Notes: generated from the sequence alone by a model not told the origin. A DNA stretch of 64,000 nucleotides from Sthenelais limicola (GCA_942159475.1 OW804102.1:23688684-23752683); one strand, 5' to 3'; counted from the stretch's first letter, positions 23,578 to 36,641 are shown. Numbers and translations are program-made.

Positions 23578-25446
23578 TTAAAAACCCGCTCACCCGGCTC
23601 GCTCTCGTTCCTATGCTCCCACCTCAATTGATAATGTTTACTATATAGATATGTAACATTTTTTCATCTTACATTATTTCTCTAATCATCTTGTTCCGTT
23701 TTGTATAATTTAACTTAAAACACTGCTGATATTGTTATGACTAATAACTTTATTAATGGTATTCACCGTTTTTCGCGACCAAGGATGATATTATTATATA
23801 GAACATAATGCAGCCGACCTAGAAGAACGCTGAGTTTCAGCGATACTTTCCACTGCATTTTTCATCATGTGTAATGAAAATAAAAACGTTAAAAAAGAAC
23901 AAAAAAACTCTCATTTGATGTAAGACTGGCTGTATGAAAGAAAATACGGTAAACAACTGAATACATCCGAAGGTAGAAGATCTTAAGTATTTATCTTAGG
24001 AGATCTATCAGTTTTTCTATGTAACAGAACAATCTTGTTACTTTATGCTCTTACTATAAACAGTAAGAGTTCTCTTTGCGCTTTTTACAAGATCAAAATT
24101 TAGAAAAATGTGCAAATCTTCTTACCCTACCTGACTCACTTTTAGCCATTACTAACGCTCACACACTCCTCAGACACCCTTATCACTCAATAACAGATAA
24201 AGTTCTGTAAACATCAAGCATACAAGAGACATTCTCTGTTGTCTCTGTTGAGGGCTTTTTGGTCATAAATTATGCTGTCTTAGGCAGGTCTGTAATGTGC
24301 AGATGTTACTATTACGCCTCACTTCAATTTGAACTAAAACAGCAGCAGTATATTACTAACTTCATTCCTTTATCCCATATGTCTACAAATAATGTAAACA
24401 ATCAACTATCAGAAGATTTATGTCAGAAATGGAACTTTATTATTTTCTTTAGTGTTAAACTGTTGCTAGAATTTTGTTTAGGTTTATTTTCACAACTTTC
24501 TCAAAGACGTTTGATATGAGATGTATTTTGTAATTGAAGATCTAGGGCAAGCATTAAAACATCTACCCTGAATTATAGTGAAGAATGGGTAAAGCCTATC
24601 CCACAAATCTGCCAGAATGGAATCTCCATATAATAATTAATTTAAACCACGATGAGCTTGGAAAGATTCTTTTCAAGGATATAGAATAGCATGCACTCTT
24701 GATTTAAAAATCTGAATTATGATATATTACTTATGAATACATCACTTATAGCTGAGTTCTAAAGCTCTCACACCCCTCTGACACCCTTTTATGTACCATA
24801 GAACAGCATAGTTGTTAGAAACATGAGAGAGCCTAAAATCGAATTTAACTTATATGGAGGAATAGTGAAAGCCTATGCCTAAACATATGCCGGAATGAAT
24901 CTTTTCATTGGTTTTGAATAGGATGCACATTTGATTTATTAATCAGAACTCTGGTACATGTATTACTAATACATAGATCACTTATATATACTTCACTTCA
25001 AAAGCTCTGACACTCCACAGATAGTTCTATAGATAGAACATCATAATTGTATGAAACATGAAACACACTTTCCGAGAGTGAGTGACTTCACACTTCACAT
25101 AAGAAGAATGAAACACATTACTATTCAAAGGAGAATACAACTGTCGAAATGCTACCTATAAATAAAATGACTCATAATTGTGATTCCCTGAAGTTAAGTT
25201 ATGGACACAGTGATTGATTGGCATATGCTGGTGTATATATTTTTACCAGAAGCCATGCTGTAATAACTCAACAATTCAATGAAGTAATAGTAATGTAATG
25301 GTGTATGACTAATTCCTTGCCTTGCATTCTATTGGATGGTTAAACTAGTTCTTGCCAACCATTGATTACAATTTGAACACAGATGGATTCATGAGCACAT
25401 CAGATACAATAATGTACAAATTCAAGAATTCATTCAAGATTATGTC
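23578..25446. other. LINE 3' region and P5 upstream spacer
   Basis: No gene is seen. From 24282 on (GGCAGGTCTGTAATGTGCAG) it matches the spacer that elsewhere separates a type 1 gene from a type 2 gene, yet no type 1 exon lies upstream. The type 1 partner of P5 seems lost. Confidence 0.5.
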
Positions 25447-25669
25447 AAACTATTAGTGATTGATAATGGTTTGATATATGTTCCAACCAGTGTGTTCCAG
25501 CAAAGGTCAGCATTGTGAGGTACTACCTTTAAGAATCTCTATAGATTAATACCCAGCAATCCATCATTAATGGACAGCTCAATGAGACGTTTGGTATATA
25601 AGCGGGATGAGATATAACAGATCTAGAGACATCTCAAGGACGACCATTCCAGCCACTGTAATTCACAAG
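25447..25669 (+). promoter_or_regulatory. P5 promoter and noncoding first exon
   Basis: AAACTATTAGTGATTGATAA lies at 25447-25466 and TATATAA at 25595-25601. The noncoding exon, about 25626-25669, contains GGACGACCATTCCAGCC and ends at GTAGGT. Confidence 0.75.
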
Positions 25670-25970
25670 GTAGGTATTGATTTGATTCTAGTTATTCATT
25701 CCAATAGCCAGCAAGTTTAGATTAGCAAGATTCACTGGATCATAGAAACAATAGAGACCTTAAAATCAAAACTAACATATGGCTTATCAACTGAACACAA
25801 CACAATATCTTTGCACCGGGAGTGATATTCTCACACTTGTTGGCTAATGTGATATAAATTCATTTTCAAGTTTGTTTAGCATATACCTTTACATCAACAC
25901 CAACAAGGATTAGTATAACCTTAAACTCAGAAGACTTTGTGAAAGGCCTATGACACAAATAGAAAGAAAC

Positions 25971-26180
25971 ACTCCTATAGCTGGTCTTCCAATATCTCTT
26001 TAGGTTGTTTATTACCATCTATTTTTGTATTATGTTTAACCAGACTTTTTAGTTCAGCTCCTATAGCTGCTCATACATTATAGCTTCTGGGGTAGTTTAC
26101 TACCTTCTATTGTTGTATTATGGTTCACCAGGCTGTTTGATTTGACCTTTACTGCAGCTCTCCCATTAACACTTTGGGTA
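25971..26180. repeat. ~86 bp tandem repeat R4 in P5 intron 1
   Basis: TCCTATAGCTG recurs at 25973 and 26059, each followed by a GTAGTTTACTACC-like segment and CTATT.TTGTATTATG. Related copies lie at 36935-37115 (P6 intron 1) and, inverted, at 48165-48570. Confidence 0.65.
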
Positions 26181-26602
26181 GTATACTAGACACAATAAAA
26201 TGAGCAGAAAGTCCCTAAAAATATATCTTTAATTGGTCATTATAATTACCACAAGAACTATTTGTATTCAGTATGCTTTAGTATTCAGCTCAAAAAGGCT
26301 CATACATATGAATACGCTGTGCCAAGTAGAGCCCATTGCTAGGAATACATTTACCTTAATACTGATTGTCTACCAATAAATATAGACCAAACCATTCCTT
26401 AATAAACACATAACTTCATCTAGAAATACTCATCAGATTTCCTTAAGACAAATATCATTGATCGCATCCTAATAAATATGAGTTCATCTCAAAATCAATG
26501 TTTTGTGACCTATGACTAATTTTTCAGTGATACATGACAAAATGATACTAAGCATTATCAAATTTAATATTATGCTCTACAGTCAAACCACATCCTGACA
26601 GG

Positions 26603-28608
26603 ATGAAGCTATTCTTGGCCACCACCGTGCTCACAATTGTGATTGTGAATTCAGTCACCTCCTTCAAATTTGTAAGTTTATTTTTTATCTATTTTATAAA
26701 AACCAATGGCAACTGAATAGTTAGCGTGGGAAGACCAAGTGACATTGGTGATTTTTCCCCAACGTTATTGATATGTTTGATGTATACTTCGCGGAAATAA
26801 GGATATTTGTATAAATAAGGATACAGAAAATTAGCATAATTTAATTCTGAAACCAATGTGTCAATAATATAGGGCTAACTATAAATTTGTTGTTTTTTCC
26901 TTGTGTTATTTCCTTGAATGAGCATTGAATAAAATGTCTCAAGATAACAAAGTAGATGTTCATATTGATTGGACTTTTAAAGGAAATGGGGGACCCCATG
27001 ACATTTTGTCAGGGTGAATTGCAGTTCGGTATTTGGGGCCGAATGGGGCAGCACATACCCAATCAGAAATGTTTATCATTTCTTTTTGCACACATTTATA
27101 TTCAAATATTCAAATGCATAGTCTTATTTGGTTGCCATATGATTGAGTTTTTATAACCAGATATGAACAATATCTAATACACTTTTTACCACCATTGACA
27201 TTACTTTCACTCATTCTAATTCCTTTCCAAATTTCTATAGGAGAAATTGAATGATGCACTTGTAGGTCCACTGAAAGGGATCCAGGATAGACCACATTGT
27301 ATTTCCAAGGTGAGGTCTTCACTAATCATAACTTATATAGTTTCAAAAGCTACACAGCAGATATTTTGAATGTTTATTCATTAAACCAATCTGATATATT
27401 TACATGTTGATGGAAATGTTAAACAAAGATGCATCCCCTGTGACTGAAACATTTGCAAAAACCCAAGGAATAACCTCTACATACATGTACAGTCATCACT
27501 TTATTGCATGTGTATTCATAACCATGTTAAACCAGTAGAGATACATTTTCTTTTTGTGCAATGGTTCATGTAACGCAGTTCTCTAGTGGTGCTAGTGGTC
27601 TTGGTTATGCAGGGTTACCCCTACTAGCTTAAGAAGTGATGTCCAAAGATTGCACCCCCTCCATATGGGGTGAACCTTTAAGATGGAGATTGCACTATTT
27701 CTGGGTAGACATTTACTAGTAAAGTAGCTAAATATACTATAAGGATGACCTTAGAAATGCATGGATATATTTAGTACACTGCCTTAAAATTTGGTACATG
27801 TATTTATGGGAAGAAAAGCATTAAGCACCATCAACATTAAATCATTTCTTTTTAAACCTATTTCATTTCAACAAACACACAAGTGGTATGTTTCATGTTA
27901 TCGGAAATTATTATTTGAATTTACACAAAAGTCATCCTAAATAATTTACTACATTTTGTAGCAACGACCTAGGCAACTATGAACGCTTGACAAAATTATT
28001 TACTAAATTAATTTTCAGATATCATACTCAAAATAACACTTTTTTTCTGAATTAAAAACATTTTCTTTGCTGACTTAAAAGCAATATATGATATTATCCG
28101 TGAGGTAAAACTACAAACGTTAACAAAACAATTGTGACCAGTTGGTCATGCTAAATCAGTTCAAGTATTCTTTGTACCTGGGGGCGGGTCTATTCATATA
28201 GTAAGAATATAGACCAACTTTGTTATCATACTCTCATCGTTGACTTTTTATATCCTTCCCACAAATATAACTTGTGAACAAATCACTGTGAACAATAGCT
28301 ATTTTGGGACATGTGACACTTTTTCCTGCAACACAACAACAATAATAAGGGGTAAGGGGTCAAAACCCTATATGATGGATGGCCTTGACTGAGGACGTTG
28401 GTGCTGCAGCTGCAATACCACCATGTTGTTTTGAAGAAAGCTAAAAGCAATGATAATGATGATATTGATTAATTAATGTTTGAATAAATAGTTTCAGGAG
28501 GCAGTGAAGAGAGCCACAGAGGTACTAGCAGATGAATTCATGGCGTCTAATGCAGACCAGCTAAGAATGTCAAAGCACCACGACCACGGTGTCCCTCGTG
28601 GCGGCTAG
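26603..28608 (+). CDS. P5: small secreted precursor, type 2
   Basis: Coding exons are 26603-26671, 27241-27309 and 28498-28608, all phase 0, giving about 82 residues. The signal peptide starts MKLFLATTVLTIVIVNSVTS. Exon 2 is EKLNDALVGPLKGIQD followed by the conserved Cys in PHCISK. Exon 3 reads EAVKRATEVLADEFMAS and ends in a basic tail, VPRGG. The KR of P2 and P6 exon 2 is KG here, so that cleavage site is lost while VKR remains. The C-terminal Gly could serve as an amide donor, as could the final G of P2; this is speculative. The start sits 20 bases after an acceptor (exon from 26583). Confidence 0.77.
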
Positions 28609-29211
28609 TCACATTCCCAGAATGAACCAATGGTATTAACTTTGGGCAAGACATGAAGCACCATTCACCAGATAACACTTTCCACTAAAAGATAATTTCA
28701 CTAAATATATTACTAATCCTATATTATTATACATTTTCGTCTATAAATAACCAGGGAGGTATATACTAAGAGAGTGGAAGCTGCAGGCTGATCCTACAGG
28801 ACCATGCTTGTCAGGGTTGTGTTATAGCTACAGAATACCAGGTGGCGCTGTGGTGCTGTTGTTGACACTAGTACCATTTAATCATAAATCAGTAAACAAC
28901 ACCTAAGTTGTTCCATCAGCATACCTAATCTTTGACACATTGGTAGCCCAGGTAAATTTGATGGCCTTTTCCCAACAAAATCATAAGAGACACAGAGTTA
29001 AAAATAGCTATACGATTGTTGGCTATTGGATGGGGGTAGCACATGTGTCTATTTCTATGTGTCTATTTCTATGACTGTAGTTAGCGCCACAAGCTGTAGT
29101 GGCATTACTCTTCACTATTGGGACACCATGCATGGAACCTCGCTTCCACTCCCTCTGTATATACCTCCCGGAAATAACAGTGATTTCCGTTGACACATCA
29201 TTGTCCCTGAT

Positions 29212-29250
29212 GAAGCGCTCCACATGGGCAAAATATTGGACCAAAATCAA
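29212..29250 (+). other. Degenerate hammerhead-like core, retroelement relic
   Basis: CCCTGATGAAGCGC...GGGCAAAA has the CTGATGA core and an imperfect GCGC/GGGC stem, but GAAA is changed to CAAAA. It is followed by A-rich repeats. The matching place after P2 (near 10830) is more decayed. Penelope-like elements carry such motifs. Confidence 0.3.
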
Positions 29251-29595
29251 AATGAAAAAACAATCAAAGATAAAGTTTTAACTGTGCATTTTTCATATTT
29301 TCTGAATAGAACATCATTGAGGGCAAGTCCTTTTCGATTTAGACTAACTCTAACATAAGATGGACAAAAAGATTGAAAAGTATGTTTATCATCTGGACAG
29401 TTAGATGTATGTTCATGTCTGCTTAGCGTTGGAGTACACCTACATCCTCACTGATGAAGGGGTTATACCAATAGTATCTGATTACTGGAACTTCTATCTA
29501 CATCATCTTCATGATTGACCTGATGCATGATCCAGACAACCCAGTCAAAGCAGAAACTATTTCTTTATGTCTCACCTGTTGTAACTACATTTCAA

Positions 29596-29601
29596 AATAA
29601 A
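29596..29601 (+). terminator. P5 polyadenylation signal (distal)
   Basis: AATAAA is followed by TGTTATTGTTACC, as after P2. It is nearly 1 kb from the stop, so a nearer signal may be used instead. Confidence 0.45.
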
Positions 29602-29729
29602 GATAACTGATGGGAATTTGTTATTGTTACCTTTTCTTTTGATTGTACTTTGATGAGAGGATCATATGAGTCGGACAGATATTCATATCATGTCGCATGT
29701 CATACAGTAATTATAACAAAATATGTTAA

Positions 29730-30056
29730 AAGTTAAAGTACCATGAAGTTGGCCATAATATGCAACATGTTTATTGGACTTTTTCTGGCACCGGAGAGGT
29801 CACCAATAATGTGTTTGTCCTTTATACAATGCATAAACTGAATGGGGTTGGACCTTGGCAAGCTTGCCTCCCAGAGTATGCCAAAACATTCTTTGATGGA
29901 GAAGTTACATTGAAGAGATGGCAAGCTGCACCATTTACTGCATTGTGCTCTTATGCTCAGCTAGCGCGTGACTTTGGATGGGAGCATTTTTATAGACTGT
30001 ACTATAGTATTTTAATGACAACTTACTATAATCATGATAATAGCTTACTCTTTTAA
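29730..30056 (+). pseudogene. M60-type (TCAF-like) metallopeptidase exon fragment
   Basis: The open stretch reads HEVGHNMQHVYWTFSGTGE, that is HExxH and a downstream Glu 13 residues on, the zinc-binding and catalytic pattern of M60 gluzincins, followed by VTNNVFVLY and later PFTALCSYAQLARDFGWE. This is the core of the M60 domain found in TRPM8 channel-associated factors and mucin-degrading peptidases. An in-frame stop sits just before (29727), and the frame turns nonsensical after about 30000. Upstream and downstream domain parts are missing. It may be one exon of a gene or a stray relic; no flanking exons were found. Confidence 0.72.
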
Positions 30057-30299
30057 AGGTAAATTTGCGTGTCCAATGAAAAAAAGTGTCCATTGATTAT
30101 TTCACAAACCGTTCAGGGACTATGCCTGACTACATAAGAAGGAAATAATTGAAAACAAAATATATCTCACCACCTTATTTTTTATTTTAGGTGCTTGAAA
30201 ATAACAGTAGTTTAGTATCGGAGTCTATGGGGAAAATGTGATATTTTTTCCCATTCTGCTATATGAAAAGAAGACTGTCCACAGACTTTTTCCACAAGT

Positions 30300-30640
30300 T
30301 TTCTACACATATATATGATTGTAGGGCATATGTTATAGATAAAAAGAAAAGATACATTGCCAGGGTAAAAAAAGAAGTTGTGGTCATCTGAAGTTGACCA
30401 TGTCACCCAAATTCAGTACTTACGCAGCATTATCAATACTAGTGAATCTTAAACACATAACTCAAAACAGCTGTAACAGAAAAAAACCCTGTAGATATTG
30501 AAAATCGTGCACAAATAAATCTGAACAAATGATAACATGGAAATATTTCAAAGAAAAATAGGAGCCAGTAGTTGGTGTGTGTTAACGCCCGCATATATCA
30601 TTAATGTACAATTGTTCTTAATGCTAATATCATCAAATTG
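30300..30640. repeat. Segmental duplication, P5 downstream block
   Basis: It is homologous to 11150-11490 downstream of P2 and continues past the point where the P2 side carries its ~400 bp insertion. Confidence 0.75.
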
Positions 30641-31198
30641 TATGAAGCTACATGAAGCCCTATTCTTCTGCATGGGCACATGATTCAACCTTAGAAAGTT
30701 CAGTCAGATATTCTTAGATAACTTTTGAATTTTTGGATACATAGACTACAAACATACCAACCACATGGGATGAACGTAAAAGATTCTGAATTCTGATGAG
30801 CCAGTATACCCCTCTCAAACTAAAGCCACGTCAAAAAAAAATTCTCCCAGACTGAATAAAACCAGGACGGTTGAATAATTTTGGAAATAACTTTTGAATT
30901 TGTTTGACTTTATGTTGCCAGAGGTCTTGTTCTCACATTTCTCTTTCGAAACAGTACATGGGTTTATTAAGATATAAGATTGCCCCTACTTTGGAACTGT
31001 CGTTTTAGCCAGTACAATAAAATTACCAGAATAGATATATTTCACCTGGAACTTGAAACTGAATTATCCAACAGAAGACTAGAGTTGGTCAGTGATAAAT
31101 GAAACAACTGTGGCAAAGAATTTCAACAGGTATTAGGAAAGATAAGCAAAGAACAGAACAAAAAGTAGAAAATCTTTTGATCAATGTTTAATAAGTGA

Positions 31199-31720
31199 TA
31201 GTGTAGCTTTAAACGTGATACAATAAATATATGCTGAGTGAGTCCAAAGCAATAGACAAACACATATTATAGCATGCTTGAAGCTAAGGTAATAATTTTG
31301 ACCTGACTGCTCATCTAACAACGAAATCCTTGTCAGGTCTGTGACTCAAATCACGGACACCTCAATAGGGGATTTGCATAGCCGCCATTTTGAATCTTGA
31401 TTCGCGTGTACTTATGGGACTAATGACACAGTGTAAAATCTATAGAATCCAGGTTATATTCAGCATGGAATATTTATCAATGCTCTAACGTCAATATCCA
31501 TATGTTACACATGTGTCCATAACAAAACTACCCATCTTTCCCATCATGCATTTGGTTTTCAGAGATCATTTACACAAGCTATGATATTGTGGAAAACATT
31601 TTCGCAATTTTTGATACAAAGAATGCCCAATATTTGTGAATCAGATTTCAACAGATTTTATCCCAGCATGCACTGTCACAGACATGCGCATTGACACATG
31701 CAAATCCCCTATTCTAATAG
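31199..31720. repeat. Dispersed repeat R2, copy 2
   Basis: It shares CAATAAAT, GGTAATAATTTTGACCTGAC and GATTTGCATAGCCGCCATTT with copy 1 at 11925. Its end (CCCAGCATGCACTG, ACATGCAA.TCCCCTATTCTAAT) is shared with the copy at 63050-63362. Confidence 0.75.
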
Positions 31721-33512
31721 ATTGATTTTAAGTAACTGAACCTTCTCATGAGTTGATGATTTCCATTCTATTCTACAAAACGCTTTCTTTAGATAGCATA
31801 CAATGTAGAAATAAAGACTAGTGTGAAGGAAAACCACAAAATTACAAAAAATCCCATTTCTGAATGAGAGGAGAGATTCACACCTCTTGCAGGCTGCCTT
31901 CAAGATGAGTTGTGACAATGAATATGTAGATAACAGATGGCTGAATCTATGAAACCTGACCAATGGAGAAATACTCAAAGTTCCAACCATCAAGACCGAA
32001 AGAGTAAAGAGATGTTTCTACTTCCAGGCCCCCACCCTATATAATAAGCTGCCACCTTGAAGGCCGAAATTGCCAATCACTCCCTGAATTTATACCTTGA
32101 GAGAAACTTTTTCTCATACTCAATTGGGAGGGGGGGGGGCCCAGCACAGGACCAGAGATAACCCTAATATTGAGTATGCGTGTCATCTCTCTTGCCAAGA
32201 CGATAGTAAAAAGAGTAAAAATCAAACAAGAATAAAAAGCAAAGCATCAATGTTGTCAGATGGCGCAAACAGTGTTCGTTAGAATGCTCTCTACCCACCT
32301 GACAACCAAATGCTGAGGTTTAACCATAGACCTGGTGTCTGTCAGAATGACGGTGTCCACTGTAAAACCATCTACTGTGATATATATTTATATACCCATT
32401 GAATACAAGAACAGAATGTACATATAAATAATATAGACTGTAAAAATTGTATACAAAACTTGAAACTGGACAGTTGGGCGCCTGGTCTAACAGTGGACAC
32501 ACTGTGTTAGTTAGAGTGCTGGTGGTCCAGTGTGGGACCAGACACCAATAGATAGTCTAGACACAATAATTTGTAAAGTACATCACTGTGATAAGAATAA
32601 TCACCAACTTGTGCAATACGAGAGCTGACCAATATTTATATTCATGCTACTTAAGCCGGTCTAACTGGCACTAGTCCATGTATAGTATACCATTGATGTT
32701 AATCTTATAGTAAAAATTATTATCAAGTGTAGTATAGGACCTCCTGGAAGAGCTACGATTAGCACAGATGTCTGTTTACTGGAAATAAACTATATTCATA
32801 CATACATATTGCATATTATAAAAGTAACAAGCTGCACAAATGTACCATTTCAGTTATCAAAGACCTGAAATGGAAATGAGCTAACATGGAAATAGTTCAA
32901 AGAAACTGAACATGGCAATAAAGACATTGTGAATTCAAATCCCAATAAAGGCAGCCTTTTTATATTTGTCTCATTTTTGACTCATTCTATTCTTTAACAC
33001 AAGATAATTTTTATCACAGTGGACATTCAGTTCAATATATTATGTATTTGCACCCAAAAGTGTACAAAAAGGAGACACATGTGAATGTTGACTCCCAGAT
33101 CTTACAATATGTTTCTGGACTTGACTATATAATATACTAAAGCTAAGATTAAGATAATAAAATTTTGAACATTAGACTGAAGAAAAGTCAAAGTAGTATG
33201 AAATGTTCGGTAGACTCATGTCATATCAACAAGTCAGAAGAAAAACCATGAACCAAAGCTTGAAAGCCATCTTCACTGGAAAAGAATCCAAAAAACCAAG
33301 TGGGTCAAGTCACTTTGTAATATTACACCCCAATCAATAGAATAAAAATATATTCTTCCCAAAAAGCAGCACTGTTCAGGAAGCATGCAGACCTAGAAGT
33401 CCTGCATTCACATATTAGAGAAATAGATTGCAGAAGCTAGATATATTTTTATAATTAATTTTAATCATTAAATCGCCTGTGGTTGCTAACACAGGGACCT
33501 TCAAAATGTATT
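31721..33512. other. Spacer with a direct repeat; no gene
   Basis: No gene is recognised. ATTGTGAATTCAAATCCCA plus about 50 further bases at 32926-32995 recurs at 33625-33697, and the second copy is interrupted by the TTAA-flanked element. A 12-base G run lies near 32130. Confidence 0.45.
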
Positions 33513-33549
33513 CCCCCATTCTCCTCATTCACCATGAGGAGAATGGGGG
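33513..33549. repeat. Perfect 15 bp hairpin
   Basis: CCCCCATTCTCCTCA and its exact reverse complement are separated by 7 bases (TTCACCA). A perfect stem suggests a recent origin or active maintenance; no associated gene is seen. Confidence 0.7.
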
Positions 33550-33693
33550 GCTTAACGAAAACCTAAAATGTGATGCATCAACGGCTATACCCAGTGTTAT
33601 AATATCTAAGACTGCCAATCTGGACATTGTGAATTCAAATCCCAGTGAAAGCAGCCTTTTTATATTTGTCTCATTTTCGACTCATTTTATTCT

Positions 33694-35027
33694 TTAACCC
33701 CTTCAACCCCAGCCTCCCCAGGGGAATTTGGGGGTAAATTTCCTACAATTTATATGCATATATCTGAATAAAAAATATAATTTAACACTTTCTTTCACCA
33801 TAAGATATATATATCACCTTGAAGCACTTTCCATAGAGATCCCGTATTTGAAATGGTTATGTACTAAAAATCGGTTACCATGGCAACGCATTGTTTTGTT
33901 AAGATAATTAGTTTATTTTTAGTTTCATTCAAATATTCTTTAATATATGATTTAGATATTGTTGGGTCTAGATTGGTTATGTCACTAGGAACGTTTTGAT
34001 ACCAAACACATCATGGGAATCCTAAAGGTTACCTTGGAAACATCATTCAATAATACCTACCTCTATAGGGTTTACCAGAATACCATTATAGAGAAGGTAT
34101 GAAAATAGATACCCCTATATTCAATTTGACGATTTTCCTACTTACTGGGGATTTTTCGATTGTTTGTGTTGCTCAAGTCAATCTAAATGATTCCCCTATT
34201 AAATTAAGTTGGTTTTTACAACATTTTATGAGTCTGTTACCATAGCAACCAAATGAAAACACATGAATTAGAAAATTGAAGAAATTTTCTATTTTTGGTC
34301 GCCATGGTAACAGAACTACCCCAATTTAAAAATGAATTATATTTCTGAATTCTCCTTCTCGAGACCTTTCTTCTGATCCCACACTTGCCTATATCAGTAG
34401 ATTTCTGAAAAATCATTATTTTTCTGGGAGAAATTAGCCTAGGGTATATGTCCTAAGTCGTTTCCATGGTTACCATTGACAGACACAGAGAAAAATGGAT
34501 TCGTACAACTAATTTGTATATGCCTGGCAAGAATTGAGAGTTTCAGCAAATTTGGCTGAATGTTTTAATGGAAATTATTCATTTCAATTTACAAATAATT
34601 TTGTGTGAAAATTGATGTATTTTATCAAAATCTGTTTCCATGGAAACGGTTTTTCTAGTAGAGCTATATTTTTTCTTTAGAAATATCAAGGCATCAAAGA
34701 CCTTCAAATCTAATGTTTTTGTGAAGACAAATTCCTCAAAATAACTAAATATAAACAGGAAAAGTGACAAAAATAAGCCCTAAATTGTTACATTGTTTCC
34801 ATGGTTACCATTCTATCCCCCTTGAGTTGCCATGGAAATAAATACTAGAGAATTAATTTCCATGATGTATGCGTTATAGTGATACTAAATACTCCATAAT
34901 ACATAGTTACCCCAAATTTCTATGACCTTGTCAAGTTTGGTCAAATTTGCCCAAATGGGCAAAAAGGGGCAACATTTGCCCACGTGGGGCTGGCAACAAT
35001 TGTTGCCAGTGGGGGTGAAGGGGTTAA
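33694..35027. mobile_element. TTAA-flanked piggyBac-like element rich in X-boxes
   Basis: TTAA occurs at both borders (33694-33697 and 35024-35027), and the ends are inverted: CCCCTTCAACCCCA against CCCCTTCACCCCCA. That target and terminal form fits a nonautonomous piggyBac-superfamily element of about 1.33 kb. Inside are eight matches to the RFX X-box form GTTNCCATGGNAAC, at 33874, 34028, 34236, 34309, 34460, 34634, 34795 and 34826. Near the right end, TGGCAACAATTGTTGCCA (34991-35008) is a perfect palindrome. No transposase frame is seen. Confidence 0.75.
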
Positions 35028-36422
35028 TTTCAATAATATCTTCACATCTGGGCCTCGATTTCTTTTAAACTCACACATGTAGTCATTGATTCAATTCCCT
35101 TTTGATTGGTGAAAGAATTAGAGAGTCTAAGATCAAATTAAGGGAGAAAAGTCCGTTGGATGGGTTTGGAGATACATAGGTTCTCTGTTATAGAGGTATG
35201 GGTGGCAGTCATAAGCTTATGTTTATTTTCGGTGAAAATGGTTTTCACACAGGCCACGATACGTCAAGAATGCAATTATAACTGCATTGCCTTCTGTTTA
35301 AATATTCGAGTGAACGTCTTTGCGCTTTATACCAATAAAAATGTTAAAATGTGTGCAAAACCTCTTTGGTACAAATCCTGACCTGACCCATCATCAGTAG
35401 CCTTATCATTCTATTATATAACAAGAAGTTCAAAGAGACCCTATTGCTTTGCATAATACTGTATGAGAAATTTTGAAACGGTCTATTGTTGTCTGTCTAG
35501 GACTTTCTAGTGATGAATTATACTTGTAAAAGGTAGCACTATGCTGTGTAGATGCTACTATTCCACCTTATGTTATTTTGTATTAATGTTGAAATCGGTC
35601 AACTAAAACAGCAGCAATATATATATATATATATAATATCAACTTCAGTTCTTTATCCTTTATTTTTTAACAGTGTGTTGCCTACAAATGCCGTAGACCT
35701 GTCAACCATGAGACTATTTATTGCAGAAATAATATTTGTAATCTTTTTTAATGTTGAACAGTAACTAATGCTTTGTTCATTTCTATTTTCATAACTTATT
35801 CCTCAAAGACATTCAACATATAATGTATGTTGTAAAATGATGGTCAGGGTCAGGAAAGTTAGAGTGCTTAAACGGTAAGCTGAATTGTACAGCGGAATGG
35901 TAAAAGCCTATGCCAAAATAGATTCCAGAATAAAGTCTCCTCATAATAATTAATTCAAACAATTGATGACTATGGAAAAATACTTTTCATTGATATTGAA
36001 TAGGATGCACATTTGATTAACTAATCAGAATGCAGATACATGTTTTACTTATACATAGATCACTTATAGCTCACTTCTAAAGCTTTCACACTCAACAGAC
36101 AGTTCCAAAGAACAGCATAATTGTATGAAACATGAGTAAAATAATACATGAGTAGCATATAATCGATAATGGTCTCCTTTTAAACTACTCTAACACTACA
36201 AATATGAAATGCATTAGTATATATATGCTGGTACCTATAACGGATCTATGTCATAACTCAACAAAACGAAGTAATCACTCATAGTAATATAAGGGTGAAA
36301 CCCTACCAATTCTCTGCATTCCATTGAATGTTTAAATTTGGCCTTGCCAACCAATTTAAGTAAATCACGAACATGCCACATAAACAAGTGTACAAATCCA
36401 AAAGTGCATTCAAAATTATTGC
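35028..36422. other. P6 upstream spacer
   Basis: No gene is seen. AACTAAAACAGCAGCAATAT at about 35608 begins a stretch shared with 24335 upstream of P5. An (AT)n run lies at about 35622-35636. As with P5, no type 1 partner is found. Confidence 0.5.
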
Positions 36423-36641
36423 AAACTATTAATGATTGATGATAATGATTTGAATAAGGTTCCGACCAGACGGTCAACATTGTTAGAACAAGATATTAAA
36501 AATATTCATAGAATAATACAAAACATGAATCCATCAATAATGCACAGCTCAATGGGAAGTTTGGTATATAAGCATGATGAGATAGAGCATAGATCTAGAA
36601 GCATCTAAAGGACGACCATCTCAGCCACTGTAATTTACAAG
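36423..36641 (+). promoter_or_regulatory. P6 promoter and noncoding first exon
   Basis: AAACTATTAATGATTGATGA lies at about 36423-36442 and TATATAA at 36565-36571. The noncoding exon, about 36596-36641, contains GGACGACCATCTCAGCC and ends at GTAGGT. It is very close to P5. Confidence 0.75.

Noticed and set aside
30292..31500. Second functional gene copy downstream of P5
   Set aside because: The homology to the P2 downstream region is noncoding flank only; no E-[A/T]-VK exon occurs there.
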